64,000 nucleotides of DNA, from assembly GCF_914484835.1 (NCBI RefSeq), contig NZ_CAJZAR010000050.1:30805-94804 (forward strand), written 5' to 3'. Numbering within the stretch: the stretch's first letter is position 1; each line of letters begins with the position of its first letter. The notes under the pieces are model-generated. The model searched no databases. It was not told where the DNA came from and saw only the letters and a program-made list of their open reading frames with translations. The stretch comes from Paraburkholderia tropica. Its GTDB lineage: Bacteria; Pseudomonadota; Gammaproteobacteria; Burkholderiales; Burkholderiaceae. The translations under genes were made by a program, and so were the position numbers. This document shows, one piece after another, positions 51,361 through 59,311 of the stretch.

Positions 51361-51771
51361 ATGAACATGTCCCGCATGGCCGCGCCCGCGCATGCCCGCC
51401 GCCGCGCGTATGCGCCGGCCGCCGCGATCGTTGCCGCCGCATCGGCACTGGCCTTCACGCTCGTCGCGCTGCCCGCGCAGGCCGCCGACGCCGCCAAAGG
51501 CAAGGTGCTCTCCGAGAGCCACAACTGCGCCGCCTGCCACGGCGAAAACCTCAACAAGCCGGTGAGCCCGGAGTATCCGAAGCTCGCGGGCCAGCATGCC
51601 GATTACATCTACTGGGCGCTGCGCCAGTACCAGATGGGCGGCAACAACCCGCATCTGGGCCGCAACAATCCGATCATGCAGGCGCAGGTGCAGAGCCTGT
51701 CGCAGAGTGACATGAAGGATCTGGCCGCGTATATCGAATCGCTGAAGGGCGATCTGGTCGAGAAGAAGTAA
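51361..51771 (+). CDS. Periplasmic monohaem cytochrome c (class I)
   Basis: The 136-residue precursor has an unusually long signal region (charged MNMSRMAAPAHARRRAY, then a hydrophobic stretch to ALPAQA-AD) and haem site CAACH (56-60). NNPIMQAQVQ supplies a likely Met ligand. It resembles the other half of a cytochrome c4. The strong terminator that follows closes the two-gene operon. Confidence 0.93.
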   Translation: MNMSRMAAPAHARRRAYAPAAAIVAAASALAFTLVALPAQAADAAKGKVLSESHNCAACHGENLNKPVSPEYPKLAGQHADYIYWALRQYQMGGNNPHLGRNNPIMQAQVQSLSQSDMKDLAAYIESLKGDLVEKK

Positions 51772-51796
51772 GCGCCGGCGACCGCGCGATCAAAGC

Positions 51797-51844
51797 AAAA
51801 ACACCCCGTTCGGGCCGCGTTGGCGGTTCGAACGGGGTGTTTTT
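51797..51844. terminator. Bidirectional intrinsic terminator
   Basis: AAAAACACCCCGTTCG (51797-51812) and CGAACGGGGTGTTTTT (51829-51844) form a 16-bp stem with A and T runs on both flanks. It serves the cytochrome operon and the convergent DUF1841 gene. Confidence 0.93.
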
Positions 51845-51901
51845 GTTCGTGGATGCTTCGCGCATCGACGTGCATCGACGCGTATCGACGTCTGGTGGCG
51901 C

Positions 51902-52336
51902 TCAGTCGCGCGTGGCGCGGCGTTCGATGCGTTGCAGATAGGCGTCGGTGTCGGGCGGCGTGTTGGTGCGCTGCGCTTCCCAGATGGTCTCGCCGAGACA
52001 TTCCATGATCGCGTGCTGCGCGTCGTGCGTGGAGCCCATGCGCGCCGCGAGCCGGTCGTGCGCCGCGCGGATGCCGGGCGGCTGATCGATCGACAACTGC
52101 TCGCTGATCGCCAGATGCATCGACAGATGCAGGAACGGGTTGCTCTGCCCGCGTTCGGGCGAATAGTCCTGGGCGGCGGCCTGATCGGCGTCGGCGAGTT
52201 CCGCGTGATACTCGGGATGCTCGACGATCCAGTCGGCGGCGATCGCTTCGAGCGGCGTGAGGATTTCGCCCGCGCGCTGCTTGCGCCAGGTCTCGGTGAA
52301 AAAGCGGCGGACTTCGTCGCGGCTGGGATTGAACAT
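51902..52336 (-). CDS. DUF1841 family protein
   Basis: The 144-residue soluble protein matches DUF1841: MFNPSRDEVRRFFTETWRK, LTPLEAIAADWIVEHPEYH, NPFLHLSMHLAISEQLSIDQP and HAIMECLGETIWEAQR. It has no signal or membrane segment. The His residues in the central motif could bind metal. Function is unknown. It is often found near nth in beta-proteobacteria; here nth is the next gene upstream. Confidence 0.93.
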   Translation of the reverse strand: MFNPSRDEVRRFFTETWRKQRAGEILTPLEAIAADWIVEHPEYHAELADADQAAAQDYSPERGQSNPFLHLSMHLAISEQLSIDQPPGIRAAHDRLAARMGSTHDAQHAIMECLGETIWEAQRTNTPPDTDAYLQRIERRATRD

Positions 52337-52486
52337 CGTGAGGGGTGCCGGGTGGGGAGGCCGGTTCAGTGCGAACCGGCTTCGTCGTTGGAGTCTATCG
52401 AGCGATTTTACGCCGCCAGGCGCAGGGCTGCCGGAGGCGCCACGGGCGCTCGGGAGCGAATCAAGGGCCGGAACTCGGAGCGAAAA

Positions 52487-53131
52487 TCAAAGATCGGGCG
52501 GCGGCGTCTTCTGCCTGAACTCGCAGACCGGCTCGATCACGCAATGCCAGCATTCCGGCCGGCGCGCCTTGCAGACGTAGCGGCCATGCAGGATCAGCCA
52601 GTGATGCGCGTTCACGAGGAATTCCTTCGGCGTGAACTTCTCCAGCGCAAGCTCGACGGCCTTCACGTCCTTGCCGGGCGCGAGGCCGGTACGGTTCGCA
52701 ACCCGAAAGATATGCGTATCGACGGCGATGGTCGGCTGGCCGAACGCCACGTTGAGCACCACGTTCGCGGTCTTGCGGCCCACGCCGGGCAGCCCTTCGA
52801 GCGCCTCGCGCGTCTGCGGCACCTCGCCGCCATACTGCTCGATCAGCTTCTCGCAGGTGGAGATCACGTTCTTCGCCTTGGTGCGGTAGAGGCCGATCGT
52901 CTTGATGTAATCGGCCACGCCTTCCTCGCCGAGCGCGAGCACGGTCTGCGGCGTGTTCGCGACCGGAAACATCCGCCGCATGGCCTTGTTCACCGACACG
53001 TCGGTGGCCTGCGCGGACAGCAGCACGGCGATCAGGAGTTCGAACGGCGTCGAGTACTCCAGCTCGGTTTCGGGATGCGGATTGATGCTCTGCAGCGTTT
53101 CGAAGATGGCGCGGCGCTTGGTGGCGTTCAT
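52487..53131 (-). CDS. nth: Endonuclease III
   Basis: Nth is a DNA glycosylase/AP lyase that removes oxidised pyrimidines. The 214-residue enzyme has the helix-hairpin-helix LPGVGRKTANVVLNVAFG with catalytic Lys, the catalytic Asp in IAVDTHIFRVANR, and the 4Fe-4S ligands Cys-x6-Cys-x2-Cys-x5-Cys at the C-terminus (CKARRPECWHCVIEPVC). Length is normal. It lies 23 bp downstream of rsxB on the same strand. Confidence 0.97.
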   Translation of the reverse strand: MNATKRRAIFETLQSINPHPETELEYSTPFELLIAVLLSAQATDVSVNKAMRRMFPVANTPQTVLALGEEGVADYIKTIGLYRTKAKNVISTCEKLIEQYGGEVPQTREALEGLPGVGRKTANVVLNVAFGQPTIAVDTHIFRVANRTGLAPGKDVKAVELALEKFTPKEFLVNAHHWLILHGRYVCKARRPECWHCVIEPVCEFRQKTPPPDL

Positions 53132-53154
53132 GCGGATAGGCGTGGGCGCGAGGA

Positions 53155-54069
53155 TCAGGCGGGCTTGTCGCCGCCGGACGGTTGATCGGACGAGTTGCCG
53201 TTCGTGTCGTCGCTTGCGTCACCGGTCTTGCCGTCCGGCGACGCGGCGATGCCCAGACGCTTGCGGCGCGCCTCGGCGGCGTCGATCTGCGCCTGCACGT
53301 CGGCGCTGACCTGCTCGGTGTTGCGCGGGCCTTCGCCGCGCGCCGACAGTTCCGCTTTCTTCTGACGAGCGCGTTCAAGCGCGGCCTGGATGATGGCCTT
53401 CTTCTTCGCTTCGGCGTCGTCGGCGGGCGCGGGTTGCGGCGCGGCAGCGGCGGGCGCGGTGGCGGCGTCAGGCTGCGCGCGTTGTGCCTCCTGCGCGCCT
53501 GACGCGGGTGCGGCGGCGGCAGCCGCGCGGCGGGCCGCAGCGCGCGCTTCGGCGGCGTCGCGCTCGGCGGCGAGGCGCGCCTGGCGGCGGTCGTGGCGCA
53601 GGCGCGCGTCATCGGCCTGCTGTTGCGTCCAGGCGTCCCAGCCGGTGGCGTCGCCCGTCACCGGAATCATCGCGATGCAATCGACCGGGCAGGGCGGCAC
53701 GCACAGGTCGCAACCCGTGCAGAGATCCTTGACGATGGTGTGCATCTGTTTGGGCCCGCCGACGATCGCATCGACCGGACACGCCTGCATGCACAGCGTG
53801 CAGCCGATGCAGACCTGTTCGTCGATGAACGCGACAGGCCGCGCGCGCTCGACGCCATTGACCGGATTGATCGGAATAACGGGCTTGCCCAGCAGCGTCG
53901 CGAGGCGTTCGACGCCCTCGGCGCCGCCGGGGGGGCACTGGTTGTAATTGGCGGTGCCGGCTGCGACGGCTTCGGCGTAGGGCCGGCAGCCGTCGTAGCC
54001 GCACTTCGTGCATTGCGTCTGGGGCAGCAGATCTTCGATGCGATCTGCGAGTGTTTTCGGTTCGTTCAC
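53155..54069 (-). CDS. rsxB: Electron transport complex subunit RsxB/RnfB (ferredoxin-like, long C-terminal tail)
   Basis: The 304-residue protein has an N-terminal Fe-S domain (CTKCGYDGCRPYAEA...YNQC) and two 4Fe-4S ferredoxin motifs, CIGCTLCMQACPVDA and CTGCDLCVPPCPVDC. A long Ala/Glu/Arg coiled-coil tail (about 160-304) follows. It lacks the N-terminal membrane anchor of gamma-proteobacterial RnfB, and no other rsx gene is adjacent. I chose a GTG start at 54069 (VNEPKT); in-frame ATGs further upstream lie in G-rich DNA. The role is soluble electron transfer, possibly to SoxR-like or nitrogen-related partners, by inference. Confidence 0.88.
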   Translation of the reverse strand: MNEPKTLADRIEDLLPQTQCTKCGYDGCRPYAEAVAAGTANYNQCPPGGAEGVERLATLLGKPVIPINPVNGVERARPVAFIDEQVCIGCTLCMQACPVDAIVGGPKQMHTIVKDLCTGCDLCVPPCPVDCIAMIPVTGDATGWDAWTQQQADDARLRHDRRQARLAAERDAAEARAAARRAAAAAAPASGAQEAQRAQPDAATAPAAAAPQPAPADDAEAKKKAIIQAALERARQKKAELSARGEGPRNTEQVSADVQAQIDAAEARRKRLGIAASPDGKTGDASDDTNGNSSDQPSGGDKPA

Positions 54070-54524
54070 GGTCGCGACTTCTGGGCGGGCCCGGGGGGGA
54101 TCGGGGGGGCCGGGCGGCGGCGCGATGTTGGCCAGCGAGACGGCAAGGCCGTCTGGCGAGGCACGCGCGCGCGGCGCCAAAGCCCGCATTATCGCCGATT
54201 TCCCGCATTGCCATCGGCAGGGCATGTGCCATAATCAAAGTGCTTAATTCGAATCGTCAGCGGCCGCGCGGGTGTTGCGCCGGTATCCGGCAAGGTCCGG
54301 CCAGGCGGGCGCGCGCGATTCGAGGCAGGCATAGAGGAGTGCTTCACGACGCATCGTCAGGCGAGGGTCCGGGCGATGTCGCATAACGAGAGCAAGACCG
54401 AAAAACGAAGGGTGTCAGTCCATTAACCTGGCGCGCCCCGCAATCACGTTGCTGCTACATGGGTTTGGAGAGGCCCGGCAGCGTGAAGTGGGAACCCGCG
54501 CGCCTATCGAGCGATCCTGCCACC
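54070..54524. other. Intergenic region between rsxB and the TetR gene
   Basis: 455 bases without a credible gene. Two runs of seven G (54093-54099 and 54103-54109) lie just upstream of the rsxB start. No promoter for the TetR gene could be identified with confidence. Confidence 0.5.
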
Positions 54525-55157
54525 ATGAATCAGCCGAAAATCAAAAGAGATCCCGAAGGCACGCGCCGCCGCATCCTGCTCGCCGCAGCAGAAGAATTCG
54601 CGAACGGCGGCCTGTTCGGCGCACGCGTCGACCAGATCGCGAGGCGCGCGGAAACCAATGAGCGCATGCTCTATTACTATTTCGGAAGCAAGGAGCAATT
54701 GTTCACCGCCGTGCTCGAACACGCGTTCGGCGCACTGAACGAAGCCGAGCGCGCGCTCGATCTCGCCGGACTCGCGCCGGTCGAGGCCATCACGCGGCTC
54801 GCGCATTTCGTCTGGGATTACTACCGCGATCATCCCGAACTCCTGCGGCTCGTGAACAACGAGAACCTGCACGAGGCGCGCTACATGCAGAAGTCCACGC
54901 GCATCCACGAGATGGTGTCGCCGATCGTCGCCACGCTCGGCGCGATCCTCGCGCGCGGCGAGGCCGCCGGCCTGTTCCGCTCCGACATCGATCCGCTGCG
55001 TCTGTACGTGACGCTCTCGGGCATGGGCTACTACATCGTCTCGAACCGCTACACCATCAGCGCGACGATGGGCCGCGACTTCAGCACGCCCAGCGAGCGC
55101 GCCGAGGTCATCAAGCTCAACACCGAGATGCTGCTCGCGTTCCTGATGCGCAAATGA
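54525..55157 (+). CDS. TetR/AcrR-family transcriptional regulator
   Basis: The 210-residue protein has an N-terminal helix-turn-helix (about 14-60: RRRILLAAAEEFANGGLFGA, then RVDQIARRAETNERMLYYYF) and a helical ligand domain ending LNTEMLLAFLMRK. It shares a bidirectional terminator with the convergent phaZ gene. Targets and ligand are unknown. No divergent neighbour is present to suggest one. Confidence 0.94.
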   Translation: MNQPKIKRDPEGTRRRILLAAAEEFANGGLFGARVDQIARRAETNERMLYYYFGSKEQLFTAVLEHAFGALNEAERALDLAGLAPVEAITRLAHFVWDYYRDHPELLRLVNNENLHEARYMQKSTRIHEMVSPIVATLGAILARGEAAGLFRSDIDPLRLYVTLSGMGYYIVSNRYTISATMGRDFSTPSERAEVIKLNTEMLLAFLMRK

Positions 55158-55169
55158 CGCCGACGTAAA

Positions 55170-55207
55170 AAAACGCCGCGCCGGTTGAAGAACCGGCGCG
55201 GCGTTTT
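55170..55207. terminator. Bidirectional intrinsic terminator
   Basis: AAAACGCCGCGCCGGTT-GAAG-AACCGGCGCGGCGTTTT has 17-bp arms with a four-base loop. It lies between the convergent TetR and phaZ genes. Confidence 0.95.
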
Positions 55208-55262
55208 CGCATGCGCGTGAGGCGGGTCAGCCCCGGAGTCGGATGCGGACCTGGACGCGGAC

Positions 55263-56540
55263 TCAGACGACCGCGCTTTCCTTGCTGCGCTGTTTCGTCT
55301 GCTGATACTGGCGGAAGAACTCGCGCAACTGCGGATAAATGATGGTGCGCCAGCGGCGGCCCGAGAAAATGCCGTAGTGGCCGCACTTTTCCGCCGTTAG
55401 GCGATGCCGGTTCGGCTCGGGGATGTTCGTGCAGAGATCGTGCGCGGCATGCGTCTGGCCGGAACCCGAAATGTCGTCGAGTTCGCCTTCGATCGTGAAA
55501 AGCGCCGTGTCGCGGATATCCTGCGGCCGCACGCGCTCGCCCGCGACGTCCCACGTGCCTTCGGCGAGGCGGAAGTCCTGGAACACCGTCTGGATGGTCT
55601 CGAGGTAATACTCGGCGGCCATGTCGAGCACCGCGTTGTATTCGTCGTAGAAACGGCGATGTGCTTCGGCATCCTCTTCGTCGCCGCGCAGCAGGCTCTT
55701 GTAGAAGTCCCAGTGCGCGGTGGTGTGGCGGCCCGGATTCATCGCCACGAAGCCCGCGTGCTGCAGGAAGCCCGGATAGACCTCGCGCCCTTCGCCCGGA
55801 TAGTTGACCGGCACCGTATGGATGACGTTGTTCGCAAACCAGTCCAGCGAGTGTTCGGTGGCGAGCGAATTGACCGCTGTGGGGCTGCGGCGCGCGTCGA
55901 TTGGGCCGCCCATCATCGTCATGGTGAGCGGCGTGTCCTCGCCGCGCGACGCCATCAGCGAGATGGCCGCGAGCACCGGCACGGTAGGCTGGCACACCGA
56001 CATCACGTGCAGGTTCTTCGCGCCGATATGGCGGATGAATTCCTGGATGTACGCGACGTAGTCGTCGAGATGGAACGGACCGGCTTCGAGCGGCACCATG
56101 CGCGCGTCGACCCAGTCGGTGATGTAGACCTTGTGGTCCTGCAGCAGCGTGCGCACCGTATCGCGCAGCAGCGTGGCGTGGTGGCCCGAGAGCGGCGCGC
56201 ACACCAGCACCGAAGGCTCGTCCTTGAGCGCGGACACGGCGCCGGGGTCGTCGGCGTAGCGCTTGAAGCGCAGCAGGCGGCAGAACGGCTTTTCGACGAT
56301 GGTCTGCTCGACGATCGGAATGTGAAAACCGTCTTTCTCGATCTGGCGGATGTCGAATTCGGGCTTCTCGTAATCCTTGCCGAGGCGGTACAGCAGCTCG
56401 TAGCCGGCCGCGAGGCGCGTGGCGCCCGGGATCAGCGAGAACGGGCTCGACGGGTTCGAAAACGACTTGGACGCCGCCTGGGCCCACGCGGTAAGCGGGC
56501 TCAGCAGGGCACGCTGGTATTCACGAATTTGGTAGAGCAT
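55263..56540 (-). CDS. phaZ: Intracellular poly(3-hydroxybutyrate) depolymerase
   Basis: PhaZ releases 3-hydroxybutyrate from stored PHB granules. The 425-residue protein has the nucleophile Cys183 in VMSVCQPTVPVLAA, the same residue number as the Cupriavidus necator enzyme. A later Asp (GELDDISGSGQT) and His (EKCGHYGIFSG) complete the triad. MLYQIREYQRALLSPL is the usual start. A consensus-like promoter lies about 255 nt upstream, giving an unusually long leader. No other pha gene is in the window. Confidence 0.94.
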   Translation of the reverse strand: MLYQIREYQRALLSPLTAWAQAASKSFSNPSSPFSLIPGATRLAAGYELLYRLGKDYEKPEFDIRQIEKDGFHIPIVEQTIVEKPFCRLLRFKRYADDPGAVSALKDEPSVLVCAPLSGHHATLLRDTVRTLLQDHKVYITDWVDARMVPLEAGPFHLDDYVAYIQEFIRHIGAKNLHVMSVCQPTVPVLAAISLMASRGEDTPLTMTMMGGPIDARRSPTAVNSLATEHSLDWFANNVIHTVPVNYPGEGREVYPGFLQHAGFVAMNPGRHTTAHWDFYKSLLRGDEEDAEAHRRFYDEYNAVLDMAAEYYLETIQTVFQDFRLAEGTWDVAGERVRPQDIRDTALFTIEGELDDISGSGQTHAAHDLCTNIPEPNRHRLTAEKCGHYGIFSGRRWRTIIYPQLREFFRQYQQTKQRSKESAVV

Positions 56541-56883
56541 GGATGCTCCAGCATCAGGGGTGGTTCGCCTCCGCGCCGCGCCGCTGCGCGGGTGGGCGGC
56601 GGCGGGCTGGGAGAGTGGGTCGGTCAGGCTGTTTATCGGCCTGGGATGGCGCCGCTTGAGGCGCATGCGTGGCTTCGGCGCCGCTTGCGCACGCACGCCG
56701 CCTCCATGGCCCGCGCGGCGCAGGCGCGCCTGGCCGGCCTTTCAGGACCGCAAAGCACGCGCCCGATGGAGCAGAAAACCGGGCTAAAAAACCGTGGTCG
56801 ATCATATCGGACCCCAGAACGTTGTGCAATGCAGCATCCCAGTGTAACTTACCTCGCGCAAACTCATAGGCGCTTTCGAACAA
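56541..56883. other. phaZ leader region
   Basis: 343 bases without a convincing gene. The minus-strand frame at 56554-56883 has no ribosome site. A strong promoter at 56801-56829 would make about 255 nt of leader RNA before phaZ. Confidence 0.5.
56801..56829 (-). promoter_or_regulatory. Sigma-70 promoter reading toward phaZ
   Basis: On the minus strand -35 TTGCAC, a 17-bp spacer and -10 TATGAT give a near-consensus promoter. The first base is near 56794. Confidence 0.65.
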
Positions 56884-58761
56884 TTACGAAGCGGTTGTCG
56901 CCGATTTGTCAGCGAGGTCCGATTCCATGGCCGTTTCCGGTGTGGCTGGATGGCCCGTTTCGCTGGCCATTTGCTGCTCGTGCCGCATCAGATTCAGGCC
57001 CGTGTGCACGAGCGCCACATGCGAGAAGGCTTGTGGGAAATTTCCCACAAGTCGGCCGGCAATCGGATCGTATTCCTCGGCGAGCAGGCCGACGTCGTTG
57101 GCGAGCGCGAGCAGTCTTTCGTACATCTTGCGGGCGTCGTCCATGCGGCCCTGGAGCGCGAGGTTGTCGACCATCCAGAAGCTGCACGCGAGGAAGGTGC
57201 CTTCGCCGGGCGGCAGGCCGTCGTTGAATTCGGTGGTGCGGTAGCGCATCACGAAGCCTTCGCACATCAGGTCGCGCTCGATCGCCTTGACGGTGCCCGC
57301 GATGCGCGGATCCTTCGCGGGCAGGAAGCCGACCAGCGGCATCAGCAGAAGGCTCGCGTCGAGGTCGGTGCCGCCGTAGATCTGCGTGAAGGAGTTCAGC
57401 TCCGTGTTGAAGCTGCGCTCGCAGATGGTCGCGTGGATCGTGTCGCGCATCTCGCGCCAGTGATCGACCGGGCCGGGCAGATCGAATTGCTCCGCCGAGC
57501 GCACGCAGCGATCGAACGCCACCCACGCCATGACCTTCGAGAAAGTGAAATGCTGGCGGCCGCCGCGCGTTTCCCAGATGCCTTCGTCGGGCTCGGTCCA
57601 GATCGTTTCCAGATGTTCGAGCATCGCGCACTGGATCGACCACGCGGTTTCGTCGGCTTGCAGGCCGCCCACGCGCGCGAGATGCAGCGCGTTCATCACT
57701 TCGCCGTAGACGTCGAGCTGCAATTGCCCGACCGCGTTGTTGCCCACGCGCACCGGCTTCGCGCCTTCATAGCCGGGCAGCCAGTCGAGTTCGAACTCGG
57801 GCAGGCGGCGCTCGCCCGCGAGGCCGTACATGATCTGCAATTGCGAAGGCGAGCCGGCCATCACGCGGCCAAGCCAGGCGCGCCAGGCGCGCGCTTCGTC
57901 GTAGTAGCCGCCGCGCATCATGGCGAGCAGCGTGATGGTGGCGTCGCGCAGCCAGCAGTAGCGATAGTCCCAGTTGCGCGTGCCGCCGAGCTGCTCGGGC
58001 AGCGAGGTCGTGGGCGCGGCGACGATGCCGCCCGTGGGCTCGTAAGCAAGCGCCTTGAGCGTGATGAGCGAGCGGCGGATCGGCGCGGCCCAGCGGCCTT
58101 CGACGGTGCTGCGCGCGGCCCATTCGGCCCAGAAGTTTTCGGTGCGCGCGAGCGCCGTGAACGGATCGCGCGGCGGCGGCAGACGCAGATGCGAGGCCGC
58201 GTAGGCCATCGAGAACGGCACGCGCTCGCCTTCCTTGACCTCGAAGTCCGCGACCGTGTGCATGTTTTCGCCCTGCAGATCGACGGGCGTGCGCAGCACG
58301 ATGGTGTCCGGGCCGACCGTGGCCTTGATGCCGCTCTCGTAGGTGAGCCGGCTCACCCACGGCACCGAAAAGCCGTAGTCGAAGCGCATCACCAGTTCGC
58401 AGCGCATGCGCACGGTGCCGCGCCGGCCCACGACGATGCGCACGAGCTCGCTCCAGCCGTTGCCGGGCGGCATGAAGTCGATCAGCGTAACGGCGCCTTC
58501 GGGCGTTTCGAAATCGGTTTCGAGGATCAGCGTGTCGCCGCGATAACGGCGCGTGATCTTGATGTCGGCGCGCGAGCCGTCGGCGGCGGGCGCGGGCGAG
58601 AGCAGCCAGCGGCCGTTGGCTTCGGTGCCCAGCAGCGCGGCGAAGCACGCGCCGGAGTCGAAGCGCGGCCAGCACAGCCAGTCGATGGAACCCTCGCGGG
58701 ACACGAGCGCGGCCGTGTGGCCGTCGCCGATCAATGCATAGTCTTCGATGAGTGCGGGCAT
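56884..58761 (-). CDS. Glycoside hydrolase family 15 enzyme (trehalase/glucoamylase-like)
   Basis: The 625-residue cytoplasmic enzyme has an N-terminal beta domain (MPALIEDYALIGDGHTAALV, REGSIDWLCWPRFDSGACFAALLG) and an (alpha/alpha)6 barrel. Barrel motifs include GGTRNWDYRYCWLRDATITL, WETRGGRQHFTFSK and GEGTFLACSFWMVDNLA; the Glu residues in the latter two supply acid and base. Actinobacterial relatives of this bacterial GH15 group are trehalases, so it may break down the trehalose made by OtsA, but alpha-glucan substrates are possible. No signal peptide is seen. Confidence 0.92.
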   Translation of the reverse strand: MPALIEDYALIGDGHTAALVSREGSIDWLCWPRFDSGACFAALLGTEANGRWLLSPAPAADGSRADIKITRRYRGDTLILETDFETPEGAVTLIDFMPPGNGWSELVRIVVGRRGTVRMRCELVMRFDYGFSVPWVSRLTYESGIKATVGPDTIVLRTPVDLQGENMHTVADFEVKEGERVPFSMAYAASHLRLPPPRDPFTALARTENFWAEWAARSTVEGRWAAPIRRSLITLKALAYEPTGGIVAAPTTSLPEQLGGTRNWDYRYCWLRDATITLLAMMRGGYYDEARAWRAWLGRVMAGSPSQLQIMYGLAGERRLPEFELDWLPGYEGAKPVRVGNNAVGQLQLDVYGEVMNALHLARVGGLQADETAWSIQCAMLEHLETIWTEPDEGIWETRGGRQHFTFSKVMAWVAFDRCVRSAEQFDLPGPVDHWREMRDTIHATICERSFNTELNSFTQIYGGTDLDASLLLMPLVGFLPAKDPRIAGTVKAIERDLMCEGFVMRYRTTEFNDGLPPGEGTFLACSFWMVDNLALQGRMDDARKMYERLLALANDVGLLAEEYDPIAGRLVGNFPQAFSHVALVHTGLNLMRHEQQMASETGHPATPETAMESDLADKSATTAS

Positions 58762-58785
58762 GGTAAGCAGATTGACAGCGTTACG

Positions 58786-58845
58786 CGAATCAACACGTGA
58801 AAAACACGCGAACAAACGAGCGAAACAAACGGGCGAAACAATCGA
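58786..58845. repeat. Degenerate A-rich repeat upstream of the GH15 gene
   Basis: Motifs ACGTGAAAA, ACGCGAACA, ACGAGCGAAAC and ACGGGCGAAAC recur every 10-13 bp, 25-85 bp before the start codon at 58761. The phasing resembles the A-tract set upstream of dcm. Confidence 0.6.
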
Positions 58846-58971
58846 TACGGCGCATGCACGCACAAGATTAGTGGGTGCAGGGCCGCTCGCGCAACGCGTT
58901 TCGACGCGCATGGGGCGCAACAAGCTGATGCGGGAAGTGCTCGGGAACGTCGGGGGACGCCGGGCCTGGCG

Positions 58972-59121
58972 TCAGAAATGCCCGTTCGTGCCGAACAGCC
59001 CGATGATCCCGATGATGATGAGGTAGAGCGCAACGATGTAGTTGAGCAGGCGCGGCACGGCGAGAATCAGGATGCCGGCGATGAGCGCGACGAGCGGGCC
59101 GATGGCGACATGGATGTTCAT
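58972..59121 (-). CDS. DUF3096 small membrane protein
   Basis: The 49-residue protein starts at MNIHVAIGPL after CAGGAG. Two hydrophobic helices (about 6-24 and 26-44: LVALIAGILILAVPRLLNYI, VALYLIIIGIIGLFG) match DUF3096. Function is unknown. It is divergent from the lactonase gene with 190 bp between starts. Confidence 0.92.
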   Translation of the reverse strand: MNIHVAIGPLVALIAGILILAVPRLLNYIVALYLIIIGIIGLFGTNGHF

Positions 59122-59311
59122 ATTCACTCCTGGGTGGGCGCGAACGGGCGTCTGGGTGGGCTTCTGGCCATCAGGCGCGCGCATCCTCACTTATACTGGT
59201 CTAACCCTCATAACATTCGTGCTCGCGCGCCGCTTTACGGGGCATGGCCGTTACGCGCCGCGCGCTGCCGATTTGCATCATCCAGTTTCGACAAGAAGAA
59301 AGGAGGTCGAC

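Noticed and set aside
56554..56883. 109-codon minus-strand frame upstream of phaZ
   Set aside because: It begins outside the predicted transcript, has no ribosome site and its second half is shadow-like Arg/Pro/Ala.
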